64,000 bases of DNA from Komagataeibacter intermedius TF2 (GTDB lineage: Bacteria; Pseudomonadota; Alphaproteobacteria; Acetobacterales; Acetobacteraceae), in assembly GCF_000964425.1 (NCBI RefSeq), contig NZ_BANF01000002.1:1-64000 (forward strand), written 5' to 3'. Every line of letters begins with the position of its first letter. The stretch's first letter is position 1. The translations under genes and the position numbers were made by a program. Below, in pieces: positions 46,169 through 53,744 of this stretch. Below the pieces are notes generated by a model that saw only the letters and a list, made by a program, of their open reading frames with translations, did no database searches and was not told the DNA's origin.

Positions 46169-46566
46169 GAAACTGGGCTTTCAGCTAGGGTTGCGATGGC
46201 TTCGATTTCCATCAGGGTGCCATCACCAATCAGTCCGGCAACCTGCACCAGCGTGCTGGCGGGACGCCATTCGCCAAAGATTTCGGACCGCACCTGATTA
46301 AGCGCGAAACGGTCCTGCAGGTCCGTCAGGAAAAAGGTGAGTTTCACCACATGGCGCAGGTCAGACCCGACACCTTCGAGAATGCGCGACAGAAGGGCGA
46401 AAATGTGCCGGGCCTGCGCCTCGGCATCATTCGCGCCCACCAGGCTGCCATCCTCGGCCAGTGCAAGCAGGCCGGATACATGGATCTGTTCCCCCCCCAG
46501 CACGGCATGCGAATACGGCCCCACCGGCGCGGACAGGCCGGTGGGGCAGAGGGCGCGCGGCATCAT
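46165..46566 (-). CDS. RidA family protein
   Basis: A 133-residue RidA/YjgF protein: PVGPYSHAV near the N-terminus, VKLTFFLTD, and the late VAGLIGDGTLMEIEAIA. RidA enzymes speed up hydrolysis of reactive enamines/imines to ketones and ammonia. The canonical Arg that holds the carboxylate (usually in an R-P-A-R/S-T segment) is replaced: the segment here reads WRPAST. In pyrimidine catabolism (Rut pathway) a RidA-type protein also assists, so its presence fits breakdown of an aminopyrimidine. Four-base overlaps link it to both neighbours. Confidence 0.88.
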   Translation of the reverse strand: MMPRALCPTGLSAPVGPYSHAVLGGEQIHVSGLLALAEDGSLVGANDAEAQARHIFALLSRILEGVGSDLRHVVKLTFFLTDLQDRFALNQVRSEIFGEWRPASTLVQVAGLIGDGTLMEIEAIATLAESPVS

Positions 46567-47048
46567 ATCGGCGTGGCCAGCAGTGTCAGGATCGCGCCGG
46601 TATCGACCAGAACCCGCATCTTCGCAATCCGCAGCACGCCGTCCACGCGCTTCAGTTCGGCATGATAGCGCCCGACGCTGAACAGCCGTGTCTCACCTGC
46701 CTGAATGGACTGGAACAGGGAATACGCGGCCGTGGCGGTCCATGCACCGTCCTGCGCCGTGACACGCACCGGGCCGATGATGTGGCAGTCGTAATGAATG
46801 TTGAAAACGTTCGCTTCACGCAGGGAATAGACGCGGTCGTCAAGCATGTCGCGGCTGTCACACAGCATGAGCGAGAGCGGCAGGTTCTGTTCCACGTTTT
46901 CCCGGCTGATGATTTCATAGAGGCAGTCGGGCATGAACAGGGCTGTCCAGTCTTCCAGCCTGTCTTCATCCAGAAGACGGCCATATTCCTCGAACAACAT
47001 CGTGACTTCCAGATGCATCTCGGGTGAGATGCCACATATGGCGTTCAT
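46563..47048 (-). CDS. Rieske dioxygenase beta subunit
   Basis: A 161-residue small subunit of a ring-hydroxylating oxygenase (NTF2-like fold): FEEYGRLLDEDRLEDWTALF, CLYEIISREN and the late ELKRVDGVLRIAKMRVLVDTG. The beta subunit is structural in alpha3beta3 oxygenases. Its start overlaps the alpha subunit stop by one base (TAATG). No ferredoxin or reductase gene accompanies it in the window. Confidence 0.88.
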   Translation of the reverse strand: MNAICGISPEMHLEVTMLFEEYGRLLDEDRLEDWTALFMPDCLYEIISRENVEQNLPLSLMLCDSRDMLDDRVYSLREANVFNIHYDCHIIGPVRVTAQDGAWTATAAYSLFQSIQAGETRLFSVGRYHAELKRVDGVLRIAKMRVLVDTGAILTLLATPI

Positions 47049-48328
47049 TATGCCGTCTCTCCCGCCCTGATGCCCATAAGCTTGCAGTAATAGATCCAGA
47101 ACCCGCGCATCGGCACGTCACTGATCAGGTTCTCCTGATCCGTTACCGGGCCACGCCCACCGAATTCGACAATGGAATGCTTGTCCATGTCCCGCACGAT
47201 GGCACGGTGCACCAGCTCAACCGCTTCGCCATCTTCCATCGAGACCAGACCCGCGGGACCCGCCAGGTTCGCCTTGCGCAGGCGGTGACGCGTCATGGCT
47301 TCGTCATCATCTTCGTAGCCGAAAAAGGTCGAGACGATTTCAAACTCATCGGCTGAACGCGGGCGCAACTGGCGCACGGCCAGCGTATTGCCGATCTGCT
47401 GCAACGCCGCATTGGCGAACAGCGATGTCACCGCCAGCGTCAGGTTGTCGGGGAATTCCTTGTGGTAACGCAGAAGGGAGGGATCCTTCAGCTTGATGTT
47501 CATGTCCCCACGATCGGTCCCGGCATAGCCGCCATCGCTGGCGCCGTCCTGATCCGTGCGCCCCCCCTGTGCGGCCCAGGACAGGTTATGCTTGCCATCG
47601 GCATCCACGCGCGCGCCGCCGGTGCCGCTCAGGCGCGCAATGCCGAAGGTGATCTGGAACATGTGCAGCAGACCGCCATGGTTGGGGTCGCGCAGGTTAT
47701 CCGTATACAGCTTCCAGTTGCCGAAAATCCTCTGGCGCTGGTAGCCCAGTACCTTGACGGGCTTATGGAACAGCCGTTTGACCTGATGGGTGAACACCGG
47801 ACCCAGATATTCCTCCAGCGGCGGCGTCTCCTCGCAGAAGGTGCCGAAAATGGCACCGTTCATCGTCTCCACCCGCAGGCGCTGCAGGTTGTGGCAGGCC
47901 TTGTCAAAATCGGCAGGCAGGCCACCCACCCCCTTGATCCCCTTCTGGAACGGCACGCCAATCAGCTTGCCGGTCAGGTCAAAGGACCACTGGTGATAGC
48001 AGCATGTATGCACCTTGGTATTGCCATGCAGGTTGCGCTGCACTTCCGCCCCACGGTGGCTGCACCGGTTGACAAGGGCATGCAGGCTGCCATCGCGCGC
48101 ACGGTTGACGATGACCGGCGTATCGCCCACCTCGATCAGGCGATAGTCGCCCGGATTGGGAATCTCCGCTTCCAGCGCAAGGTAATTCCATATCGGGCCG
48201 CGAAAGATACGTTCCTGTTCCAGTTCGAATACATCAGGATCGCGGTACATGCCATATGGTATGCGGCTACAGTCAGCCGCGGGGAAAGTATAGCGTGACA
48301 GGGCATCAGCCCCGGCAGGTGCGGTCAT
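47048..48328 (-). CDS. Rieske non-heme iron oxygenase alpha subunit
   Basis: A 426-residue catalytic subunit. The Rieske cluster ligands are C89 and H91 (NRCSHRG) and C109 and H112 (CCYHQW). The mononuclear iron site has D214-P-N-H217 and H222 (DNLRDPNHGGLLH). It would dihydroxylate or mono-oxygenate an aromatic or heteroaromatic ring. ATG 48328 has GGAG eight bases upstream; the frame is open far upstream on the minus strand but overlaps the amidohydrolase in another frame. The operon also carries a pyrimidine-type importer and hydrolases, so a pyrimidine, thiazole or related ring is the likely substrate. This is inference. Confidence 0.9.
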   Translation of the reverse strand: MTAPAGADALSRYTFPAADCSRIPYGMYRDPDVFELEQERIFRGPIWNYLALEAEIPNPGDYRLIEVGDTPVIVNRARDGSLHALVNRCSHRGAEVQRNLHGNTKVHTCCYHQWSFDLTGKLIGVPFQKGIKGVGGLPADFDKACHNLQRLRVETMNGAIFGTFCEETPPLEEYLGPVFTHQVKRLFHKPVKVLGYQRQRIFGNWKLYTDNLRDPNHGGLLHMFQITFGIARLSGTGGARVDADGKHNLSWAAQGGRTDQDGASDGGYAGTDRGDMNIKLKDPSLLRYHKEFPDNLTLAVTSLFANAALQQIGNTLAVRQLRPRSADEFEIVSTFFGYEDDDEAMTRHRLRKANLAGPAGLVSMEDGEAVELVHRAIVRDMDKHSIVEFGGRGPVTDQENLISDVPMRGFWIYYCKLMGIRAGETA

Positions 48329-48371
48329 GAAGGATACTCCGTATGGGTCGGTCCGGAATGGGGGAAGGGCA

Positions 48372-49718
48372 CTATGGCAACTGCATCGGCGTGTGGCCGG
48401 TGGACGCGCGGGTGTACATCCGCGTCCAGTACCCTTGTGCATTTTCACAGGGGTGGCGCGGTATATCCATCGGCATGTCCGGCAGCACGACACGCGCACC
48501 GCCAAGCCAGACGTCCGTAATGCGTTCCCTGTCTTCAAGCTGCGTGATATCGGCCAGCGGGTCGCCGTCAAACACCAGCAGGTCAGCCAGTTTCCCCGGT
48601 GCGATACTGTCAAACTCCTGGCCACCACGCAGCAGGCTGCGGTTGCGGTGCGTTGCCGTACGCAGCACTTCGTCGGCTGGCATGCCAAGGAACCTGACCA
48701 GGATCGACAGTTCCCGGGTTGCCCATTCGCCATAGGGCGTCATGGAAAAGCCGGTTTCGGATCCACTCAGGATCGGCACGCCCGCGTCATACGCACGGCG
48801 CAGGTTGTCAGTCGCTTCCGCCAGTTCCTGACGCTGCACGTTGGGCCACCAGTCATAGGACGGGTCATCGGGCTGGGCATACTGGATGTTGTTGACCAGC
48901 ATGAGCAGGGAAGGGCAGATCGTGCAGCCTTCCCCCGCGGCGGCGCGCACGCCTTCGTCATCAATGCGGGAAGCATGATAGAGAATGTCCGCCCCGGCGC
49001 GCGCGGCATACAGCACGCCTTCGCGCCCGCGGGCATGTATGGCAACCCGGCGGCCAAGACGGTGGGCTTCCCGGATCATGGCCGTCGTCTCATCCTGCGT
49101 GAACGTTGCATACAGGCCGCCCGAATTGCCGCCCTGTATCCCGTCCATCGCGATCTTGATGATATCGACGCCATCCTTCGTCTGCTGGCGGATGGCCTCT
49201 ATCGCTTCGGGCAGGGATGTGACCAGCCGGCCGGTCGAACATGGCGGACAGCCGATCCATGACGGATAATAGTCATAAAGCCCCTGGCGGGCCGTCAGGG
49301 CCTGTCCGGCTGCGGTGATGCGCGGCCCCTGGAACATCCCGACATACAGCGCATTGCGCAGCGACGGCGTGACCAGACCCGCGCAGGCAGGGTCCAGCAG
49401 GCTGGTAAAGCCCGCGGCCAGCATGCGCTGGGCCGCCGCCAGGGCACGGATCGCGCGGTATTCCAGGTTGGGGTAAAGGTCGACTTCCTCTTCCGAACGG
49501 GCATTGCCGTACGACAGGTGGGTGTGCAGATCGCTCAGTCCCGGCATGACCAGCTGGCGGCTGTAATCAACCACCACGTCATCAGGACCGGAAGCGGGAA
49601 GGGAGGCTGCGGGATAAAGGCCCACGATACGGCCATCTTCGATCACCAGTGCGTGATCATGGCGGTAGGTGGACTCCGTGCCGGTAAAGACACGCCCGCA
49701 TTTCAGAATGGTTCTCAT
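48372..49718 (-). CDS. Amidohydrolase family protein
   Basis: A 448-residue metal-dependent hydrolase: HxH in LSDLHTHLSYGN, a Lys-type segment IIKIAMDG, His-containing AIHARGREG and LYHASRIDD, and late GSETGFS. The pattern matches the Xaa-Pro dipeptidase/molinate hydrolase-like branch, which cleaves amides and carbamates. It could deformylate or open an amide formed by the oxygenase. Start at ATG 49718 overlaps the previous hydrolase stop by four bases; longer starts lie inside that gene. Substrate unknown. Confidence 0.85.
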   Translation of the reverse strand: MRTILKCGRVFTGTESTYRHDHALVIEDGRIVGLYPAASLPASGPDDVVVDYSRQLVMPGLSDLHTHLSYGNARSEEEVDLYPNLEYRAIRALAAAQRMLAAGFTSLLDPACAGLVTPSLRNALYVGMFQGPRITAAGQALTARQGLYDYYPSWIGCPPCSTGRLVTSLPEAIEAIRQQTKDGVDIIKIAMDGIQGGNSGGLYATFTQDETTAMIREAHRLGRRVAIHARGREGVLYAARAGADILYHASRIDDEGVRAAAGEGCTICPSLLMLVNNIQYAQPDDPSYDWWPNVQRQELAEATDNLRRAYDAGVPILSGSETGFSMTPYGEWATRELSILVRFLGMPADEVLRTATHRNRSLLRGGQEFDSIAPGKLADLLVFDGDPLADITQLEDRERITDVWLGGARVVLPDMPMDIPRHPCENAQGYWTRMYTRASTGHTPMQLP

Positions 49719-50575
49719 GCGGAATATCCGGTGGCTAGAAGCAGAAGGGAAAGCGCTGCATCCACGTCCGCTGCCCGTTCGGACATGATGGCATGGCCGC
49801 AGTCGCCCAGAAGGGTCAGATCGGCATGGGGCATATGGTCCAGCACCAGCCGGGCCATGGGGCCAGGCGGACATGCCCGGTCCTGCAGGCCGTGCAGGAT
49901 ACGGACCGGCATGCATATGGCGGATGCCTCCCGTACCGGAAGGGACGCCGCATGCAGGCAGGCATCGGGATCGGCCAGCATGGCGGCGAAGGCGGCGCGA
50001 CGCGCGCTGTCGCCCGCGGCCTGCCAGCGTGCTTCCACCACGGCGGATGGCGGGGGCGCGCAATCCGCCGTCATCGGGCGCATGGCCGCTGCCAGCGCTG
50101 CACGGTCGGCCGGGGCGGACCAGAAATCACGCAGCGCGGGCGTTGCCTGCCGCTGCCCGGCAGGCGCGCCGATAACCAGCACCCCACGCAGGGACGGACG
50201 CCGTGCCGCCACGCGCAGCGACAGCGCACCCCCGACCGAATTGCCAATCAGATGGGCATCTGGCCCGGCATGGTCCAGCACCCGGCCAACCTGTTCGATC
50301 CACAGCGGCACATCAAAGGCACATGTCCTGCCGGGCGGCACGGCGTCGCCAAAACCGATCAGGTCGATGACGTGCACGTCATGACCAGCGGGCAGCCGGG
50401 CCAGCAGGGGGGCGAAATTAATCAGGCCAGTCGTGCCCGGACCGATGCCATGCACCAGCACCAGCGGCGGCGCCCCGCCCGTGCCACGGCGGATACGCCA
50501 TGAAAAGTTGATGTCGTCCACCCTGTCATGCGCCTCGACCCACTGCGGGGCCGCGCCCTGTGCCGGGGCGTTCAT
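49715..50575 (-). CDS. Alpha/beta hydrolase
   Basis: A 286-residue alpha/beta hydrolase: oxyanion strand LVLVHGIGPGTTG, nucleophile GNSVGGALSL, acid in HGLQDRACPPG and catalytic His in GDCGHAIMSERAADV. Substrate unknown. Its ATG overlaps the permease stop (ATGA), linking transport and hydrolysis in one transcript. It is only weakly similar to the second hydrolase of the same operon. Confidence 0.85.
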   Translation of the reverse strand: MNAPAQGAAPQWVEAHDRVDDINFSWRIRRGTGGAPPLVLVHGIGPGTTGLINFAPLLARLPAGHDVHVIDLIGFGDAVPPGRTCAFDVPLWIEQVGRVLDHAGPDAHLIGNSVGGALSLRVAARRPSLRGVLVIGAPAGQRQATPALRDFWSAPADRAALAAAMRPMTADCAPPPSAVVEARWQAAGDSARRAAFAAMLADPDACLHAASLPVREASAICMPVRILHGLQDRACPPGPMARLVLDHMPHADLTLLGDCGHAIMSERAADVDAALSLLLLATGYSA

Positions 50576-51333
50576 CGGGCTGCCCCGCCATTGCCGGGCG
50601 CCCAGTACAGGATGCGGCGCAGGACCCGATCCACTACCGTCCAGATCAGGACCGTCATGACCGCCAGCACGAACAGGGCCGCAAACATGACATCGGTCTG
50701 TATGCGGGCATTGGCGTTCAGCATGACATAGCCCAGCCCGGCGGACGCGCCGACCCATTCACCCACGATCGCACCGATGGGCGCGATGGCCGTGGCGACA
50801 CGCAGCCCGGACCCGAAGGCCGGCATGGCGGCAGGAAGCCGCACATGGCGCAGGATGGCGCCCTGTTTCGCCCCCATTGTGTGGGCCAGGTCCAGCCAGC
50901 CGGGATCGGTATGGCGCAATCCATCGGAAAATGCGGCGGCGACGGGAAAGAAAATGACAATCGTGGCCATGACCACCTTGGACGTCATGCCGAACCCGAA
51001 CCACAGCACCAGAAGCGGCGCCATGGCGAAGGCCGGAATGGCCTGGCTCAGCAGCAGCAGCGGCATGATCCAGCGCTGCAGGCGTGGGGAAAAGGCCATT
51101 GCCAGCGCACACAGGCTACCCAGAAGCGTGCCGATGACCAGCCCGAGCGCCATTTCGGAAAATGTGGTGAATGTGGCCGACGCCAGCAGCATGCGCTGCT
51201 GCCACAGTGCATGCAGCACGGCGGGCGGTTGCGGCAGCAGATAGAACGGAATGCCGCCCAGGCGTGTCACGGCCCACCATGCGCCGATCAGCACGACAAA
51301 CGTGACAACAGGCCGGACCAGTGTCGGGATCAT
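50572..51333 (-). CDS. ABC transporter permease (ThiX/SsuC type)
   Basis: A 253-residue permease with about six helices and the EAA loop (LAHTMGAKQGAILRHVRLPAAMP). With the ATPase upstream and the THI5-like binding protein encoded on the other side of the control region it makes a complete importer, arranged like ThiXYZ, which carries formylaminopyrimidine in Bacillus. Starts at ATG 51333, overlapping the ATPase stop by four bases. Confidence 0.88.
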   Translation of the reverse strand: MIPTLVRPVVTFVVLIGAWWAVTRLGGIPFYLLPQPPAVLHALWQQRMLLASATFTTFSEMALGLVIGTLLGSLCALAMAFSPRLQRWIMPLLLLSQAIPAFAMAPLLVLWFGFGMTSKVVMATIVIFFPVAAAFSDGLRHTDPGWLDLAHTMGAKQGAILRHVRLPAAMPAFGSGLRVATAIAPIGAIVGEWVGASAGLGYVMLNANARIQTDVMFAALFVLAVMTVLIWTVVDRVLRRILYWAPGNGGAAR

Positions 51334-52106
51334 GCGCCATGTCCTTCCATGAGAATACGCATGAGGTGCCCCTGTATATGGAGCAGCGCCTCATCATCCG
51401 GTGCACGGGGGGTCGGTCCCGGCACTTCTATCGGGGGGCCCAGTCGCGCGGGGTGGCCGGTCAGCACCACCAGCCGGTGCCCGATGCGACAGGCTTCAAG
51501 CGGGTCGTGGGTGATGAGCAGGACGGTATGGTCCTGCAGCAGTTCGGCGGTCAGATCCTGCACCTGCGCGCGCGTGAAGGTATCCAGTGCTGAAAAAGGT
51601 TCATCCATCAGGACAAAGGGATGACGTTCATACAGCGTGCGCGCGATGGCGACGCGCTGGCGCATGCCACCGGACAGTTCGGAAGGCAGCGCCTTTGCCC
51701 GGTCCTGCAGCGAGACGCGTTCCAGCAGGTGCCGCGCGCGATCGGGGTCCTGTCGTTCGCCACGCAGGCGCGCGCCCAGCATGACATTCTCGATCACGGT
51801 CAGCCAGGGGTAAAGCAGGTCCTGCTGGCCCATATAGGCAATGCGCCCGGCCAGGGGCAGCCCGTCCGTCGCCGTGACCGTGCCCGCGCTGGCGCGCGTC
51901 AGGCCGGCGACGATCTTGAGCAGGCTGCTCTTGCCCACGCCGCTCGTGCCCAGCAGGACGACGAATTCACCACCCTGAACAGTCAGGTCCAGATCGGTAA
52001 AGATGGCACGTGTGCCGTATTGCAGACCCAGCCCGGAAATGCGCAGTCCCGGCAGGTCGACCGGCTGGTGCGTGGGCGGGCGGGGAGAGGCATCGTTATC
52101 GGTCAT
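51330..52106 (-). CDS. ABC transporter ATPase (ThiZ/SsuB type)
   Basis: A 258-residue nucleotide-binding subunit: Walker A GTSGVGKSS, signature LSGGMRQR, Walker B VLMDEPF and switch LITHDP. The first Walker A Gly-x-Ser-Gly is GTSG, a normal variant. It is first in the leftward operon. The annotated ATG at 52106 overlaps a TTGTATAC palindrome half and has no visible ribosome site, so either the mRNA is leaderless or the true start is later. Repression at this operator would directly block the start region. Confidence 0.88.
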   Translation of the reverse strand: MTDNDASPRPPTHQPVDLPGLRISGLGLQYGTRAIFTDLDLTVQGGEFVVLLGTSGVGKSSLLKIVAGLTRASAGTVTATDGLPLAGRIAYMGQQDLLYPWLTVIENVMLGARLRGERQDPDRARHLLERVSLQDRAKALPSELSGGMRQRVAIARTLYERHPFVLMDEPFSALDTFTRAQVQDLTAELLQDHTVLLITHDPLEACRIGHRLVVLTGHPARLGPPIEVPGPTPRAPDDEALLHIQGHLMRILMEGHGA

Positions 52107-52114
52107 GTATACAA
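52105..52114. promoter_or_regulatory. Candidate GntR operator overlapping the ATPase start
   Basis: ATGTATACAA (plus strand) shares two bases with the start codon of the leftward operon's first gene. Same core as the sites at 39786, 44197 and 52264. Confidence 0.55.
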
Positions 52115-52262
52115 ATTGCCAACGTCGAAACGATAACGCAACATGATTCGATGCTGATTCGAAAAAATTAATCTGTCATGCCCTGCTGTTTTCTTTGTTT
52201 TACAAATAATTCCCAATCAGGACGTCGCGCATCGGTTTTCTTGTTGCGAACCCGAAATGCCT

Positions 52263-52272
52263 ATGTATACAT
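52263..52272. promoter_or_regulatory. Candidate GntR operator before the THI5-like gene
   Basis: Perfect palindrome ATGTATACAT, 55 bases upstream of the binding-protein start codon. Together with the site at 52105, it brackets the 220-base region between the two divergent operons. Confidence 0.55.
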
Positions 52273-52326
52273 TTTGGTGAATGTTCTTTTTTGGCGACAT
52301 GTCCGGATGAACAGAAAAGGCAGCAC

Positions 52327-53379
52327 ATGAAACAGCAATCAGGGAATGGCGCCGCACAGCGGACCATAGGGGCGGCGCCGCAGGCGCCCCGTCCGGCAGG
52401 CAGGGGAATGATCCCCCTGTCCCGGCGCGGCTTCATAGGTGGCGCACTGGCCGTGGGCGCGCTGGGAACGCCACTGGCCCCGGCACGTGCCGCGGGAGGT
52501 GAGAAATTCACGGTCATTCTGGACTGGCTGCTCAATGTCAATCACGCGGTCCTGTTTGCCGCACAGGAATGCGGGGCGTTCACGCGCGCAGGGCTGGATG
52601 TCGAGCTGATTTCCCCCTCCGATCCCGATTCCCCATCCCGGCTGGTCATGGCGGGTCAGGCGGACGTGGCGCTGGGTTACGGCACGCAGATCAACCTGCT
52701 GGTGGATCGCGGGCTGCAGCTCCTGCGCTTTGGCACGCTGATTGACCGGCCAATCAATGTCGTCGCGGCGATGGGAAACGGCTCCATCCGCAATCTGGCC
52801 GACCTGAAGGGCAAGCGTGTCGGCATTTCGGTCAGCGGGGTGGAGGAAAGCCTGCTGGCGGCAATGCTGCATTCCGTCGGGCTGTCGATTTCCGACGTGA
52901 CGGTCACCAAGGTCAATTACCAGATGGTGACGGCGCTGCTGACCAACCGGATTGACGCGGCCATCGGGGCCTACCGCAATGCCGAGGTGCTGGAGATCGA
53001 GCAGACATCAGGCGTGGCCCCCATCATTTTCGCACCGGAAGACCACGGCGTGCCCATGTATGACGAACTGATCGTCCTGACGCGGCAGGACCTGCGCAAC
53101 GATCCCCGCATGGCACGCTTCATTGCAGCGATTGCACAGGGGCGCGAAGCACTGGTCGCGCATCCCGATGACATGCGTCGTGCCTTTGTCGCCAGACACC
53201 CTGAACAGGATACGCCAGTCCTTGAAAAGGCATGGGCCATGACAATCGGATGGATACCCGAAGCCCCTGGTCACCTGGACACGGCACGGTACGAAGCATT
53301 TGAAAAGTTCTGCCTGTCTTACGGCGTCATTTCAAAACTGGCGCCCCTGGACAGTTTTGCGATGGAAACAGCCGCATGA
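52327..53379 (+). CDS. THI5/ThiY-like pyrimidine-binding protein of an ABC importer
   Basis: A 350-residue NMT1/THI5-class binding protein with a Tat-like signal (SRRGFIGGALAVGALG). The mature N-terminus reads FTVILDWLLNVNHAVLFAAQ, very close to hydroxymethylpyrimidine/formylaminopyrimidine-binding ThiY proteins, and GYGTQINLLVDRG follows. It should deliver an aminopyrimidine to the permease and ATPase encoded leftward. Start at 52327 with AAGG upstream; an earlier ATG at 52291 lacks a ribosome site. First gene of the rightward operon, coupled by ATGA to the next gene. Confidence 0.88.
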   Translation: MKQQSGNGAAQRTIGAAPQAPRPAGRGMIPLSRRGFIGGALAVGALGTPLAPARAAGGEKFTVILDWLLNVNHAVLFAAQECGAFTRAGLDVELISPSDPDSPSRLVMAGQADVALGYGTQINLLVDRGLQLLRFGTLIDRPINVVAAMGNGSIRNLADLKGKRVGISVSGVEESLLAAMLHSVGLSISDVTVTKVNYQMVTALLTNRIDAAIGAYRNAEVLEIEQTSGVAPIIFAPEDHGVPMYDELIVLTRQDLRNDPRMARFIAAIAQGREALVAHPDDMRRAFVARHPEQDTPVLEKAWAMTIGWIPEAPGHLDTARYEAFEKFCLSYGVISKLAPLDSFAMETAA

Positions 53380-53744
53380 GAGCCAACGCCCCCCGGATCG
53401 ATCCGGCCGACCTTGACCCGGTGCGTGAATTCCGGGCCTGTCCCATTGGTTTGCACAGCCCCGCGCTGGAAGCGGTGCTGAATATCCTGCGCGCGGGAAC
53501 AATGGGTGGGAAATACTGCATCATCTGCCTGGAACCCCACAGGAAATGGGCGCTGGGCCGCCTGTCGGGCATACGCGGCGTACCACCCGACGTCGTGCCG
53601 GGCGTGGAATATGACGACCTTGAGGAAGCGGAATGGGATGTCTTCCGCCGACGGTGGGAGGCGGAAACCGGCACGCGCCTGCCCCCCGAATTCGACGGCC
53701 CCCTGCACGCACCCTCCACGAACACGGCGGGAGAAAGCCGATGA
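53376..53744 (+). CDS. N,N-dimethylformamidase-like small subunit
   Basis: A 122-residue protein that matches the small subunit of N,N-dimethylformamidase in size and pattern: EFRACPIGLHSPALEAVLN, CIICLEPHRKWALG and EEAEWDVFRRRWE. It sits directly before the large-subunit gene with ATGA overlaps on both sides, as in the known dmfA1A2 arrangement. The small subunit is needed for the alpha2beta2 enzyme. It is not catalytic itself. Confidence 0.8.
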   Translation: MRANAPRIDPADLDPVREFRACPIGLHSPALEAVLNILRAGTMGGKYCIICLEPHRKWALGRLSGIRGVPPDVVPGVEYDDLEEAEWDVFRRRWEAETGTRLPPEFDGPLHAPSTNTAGESR

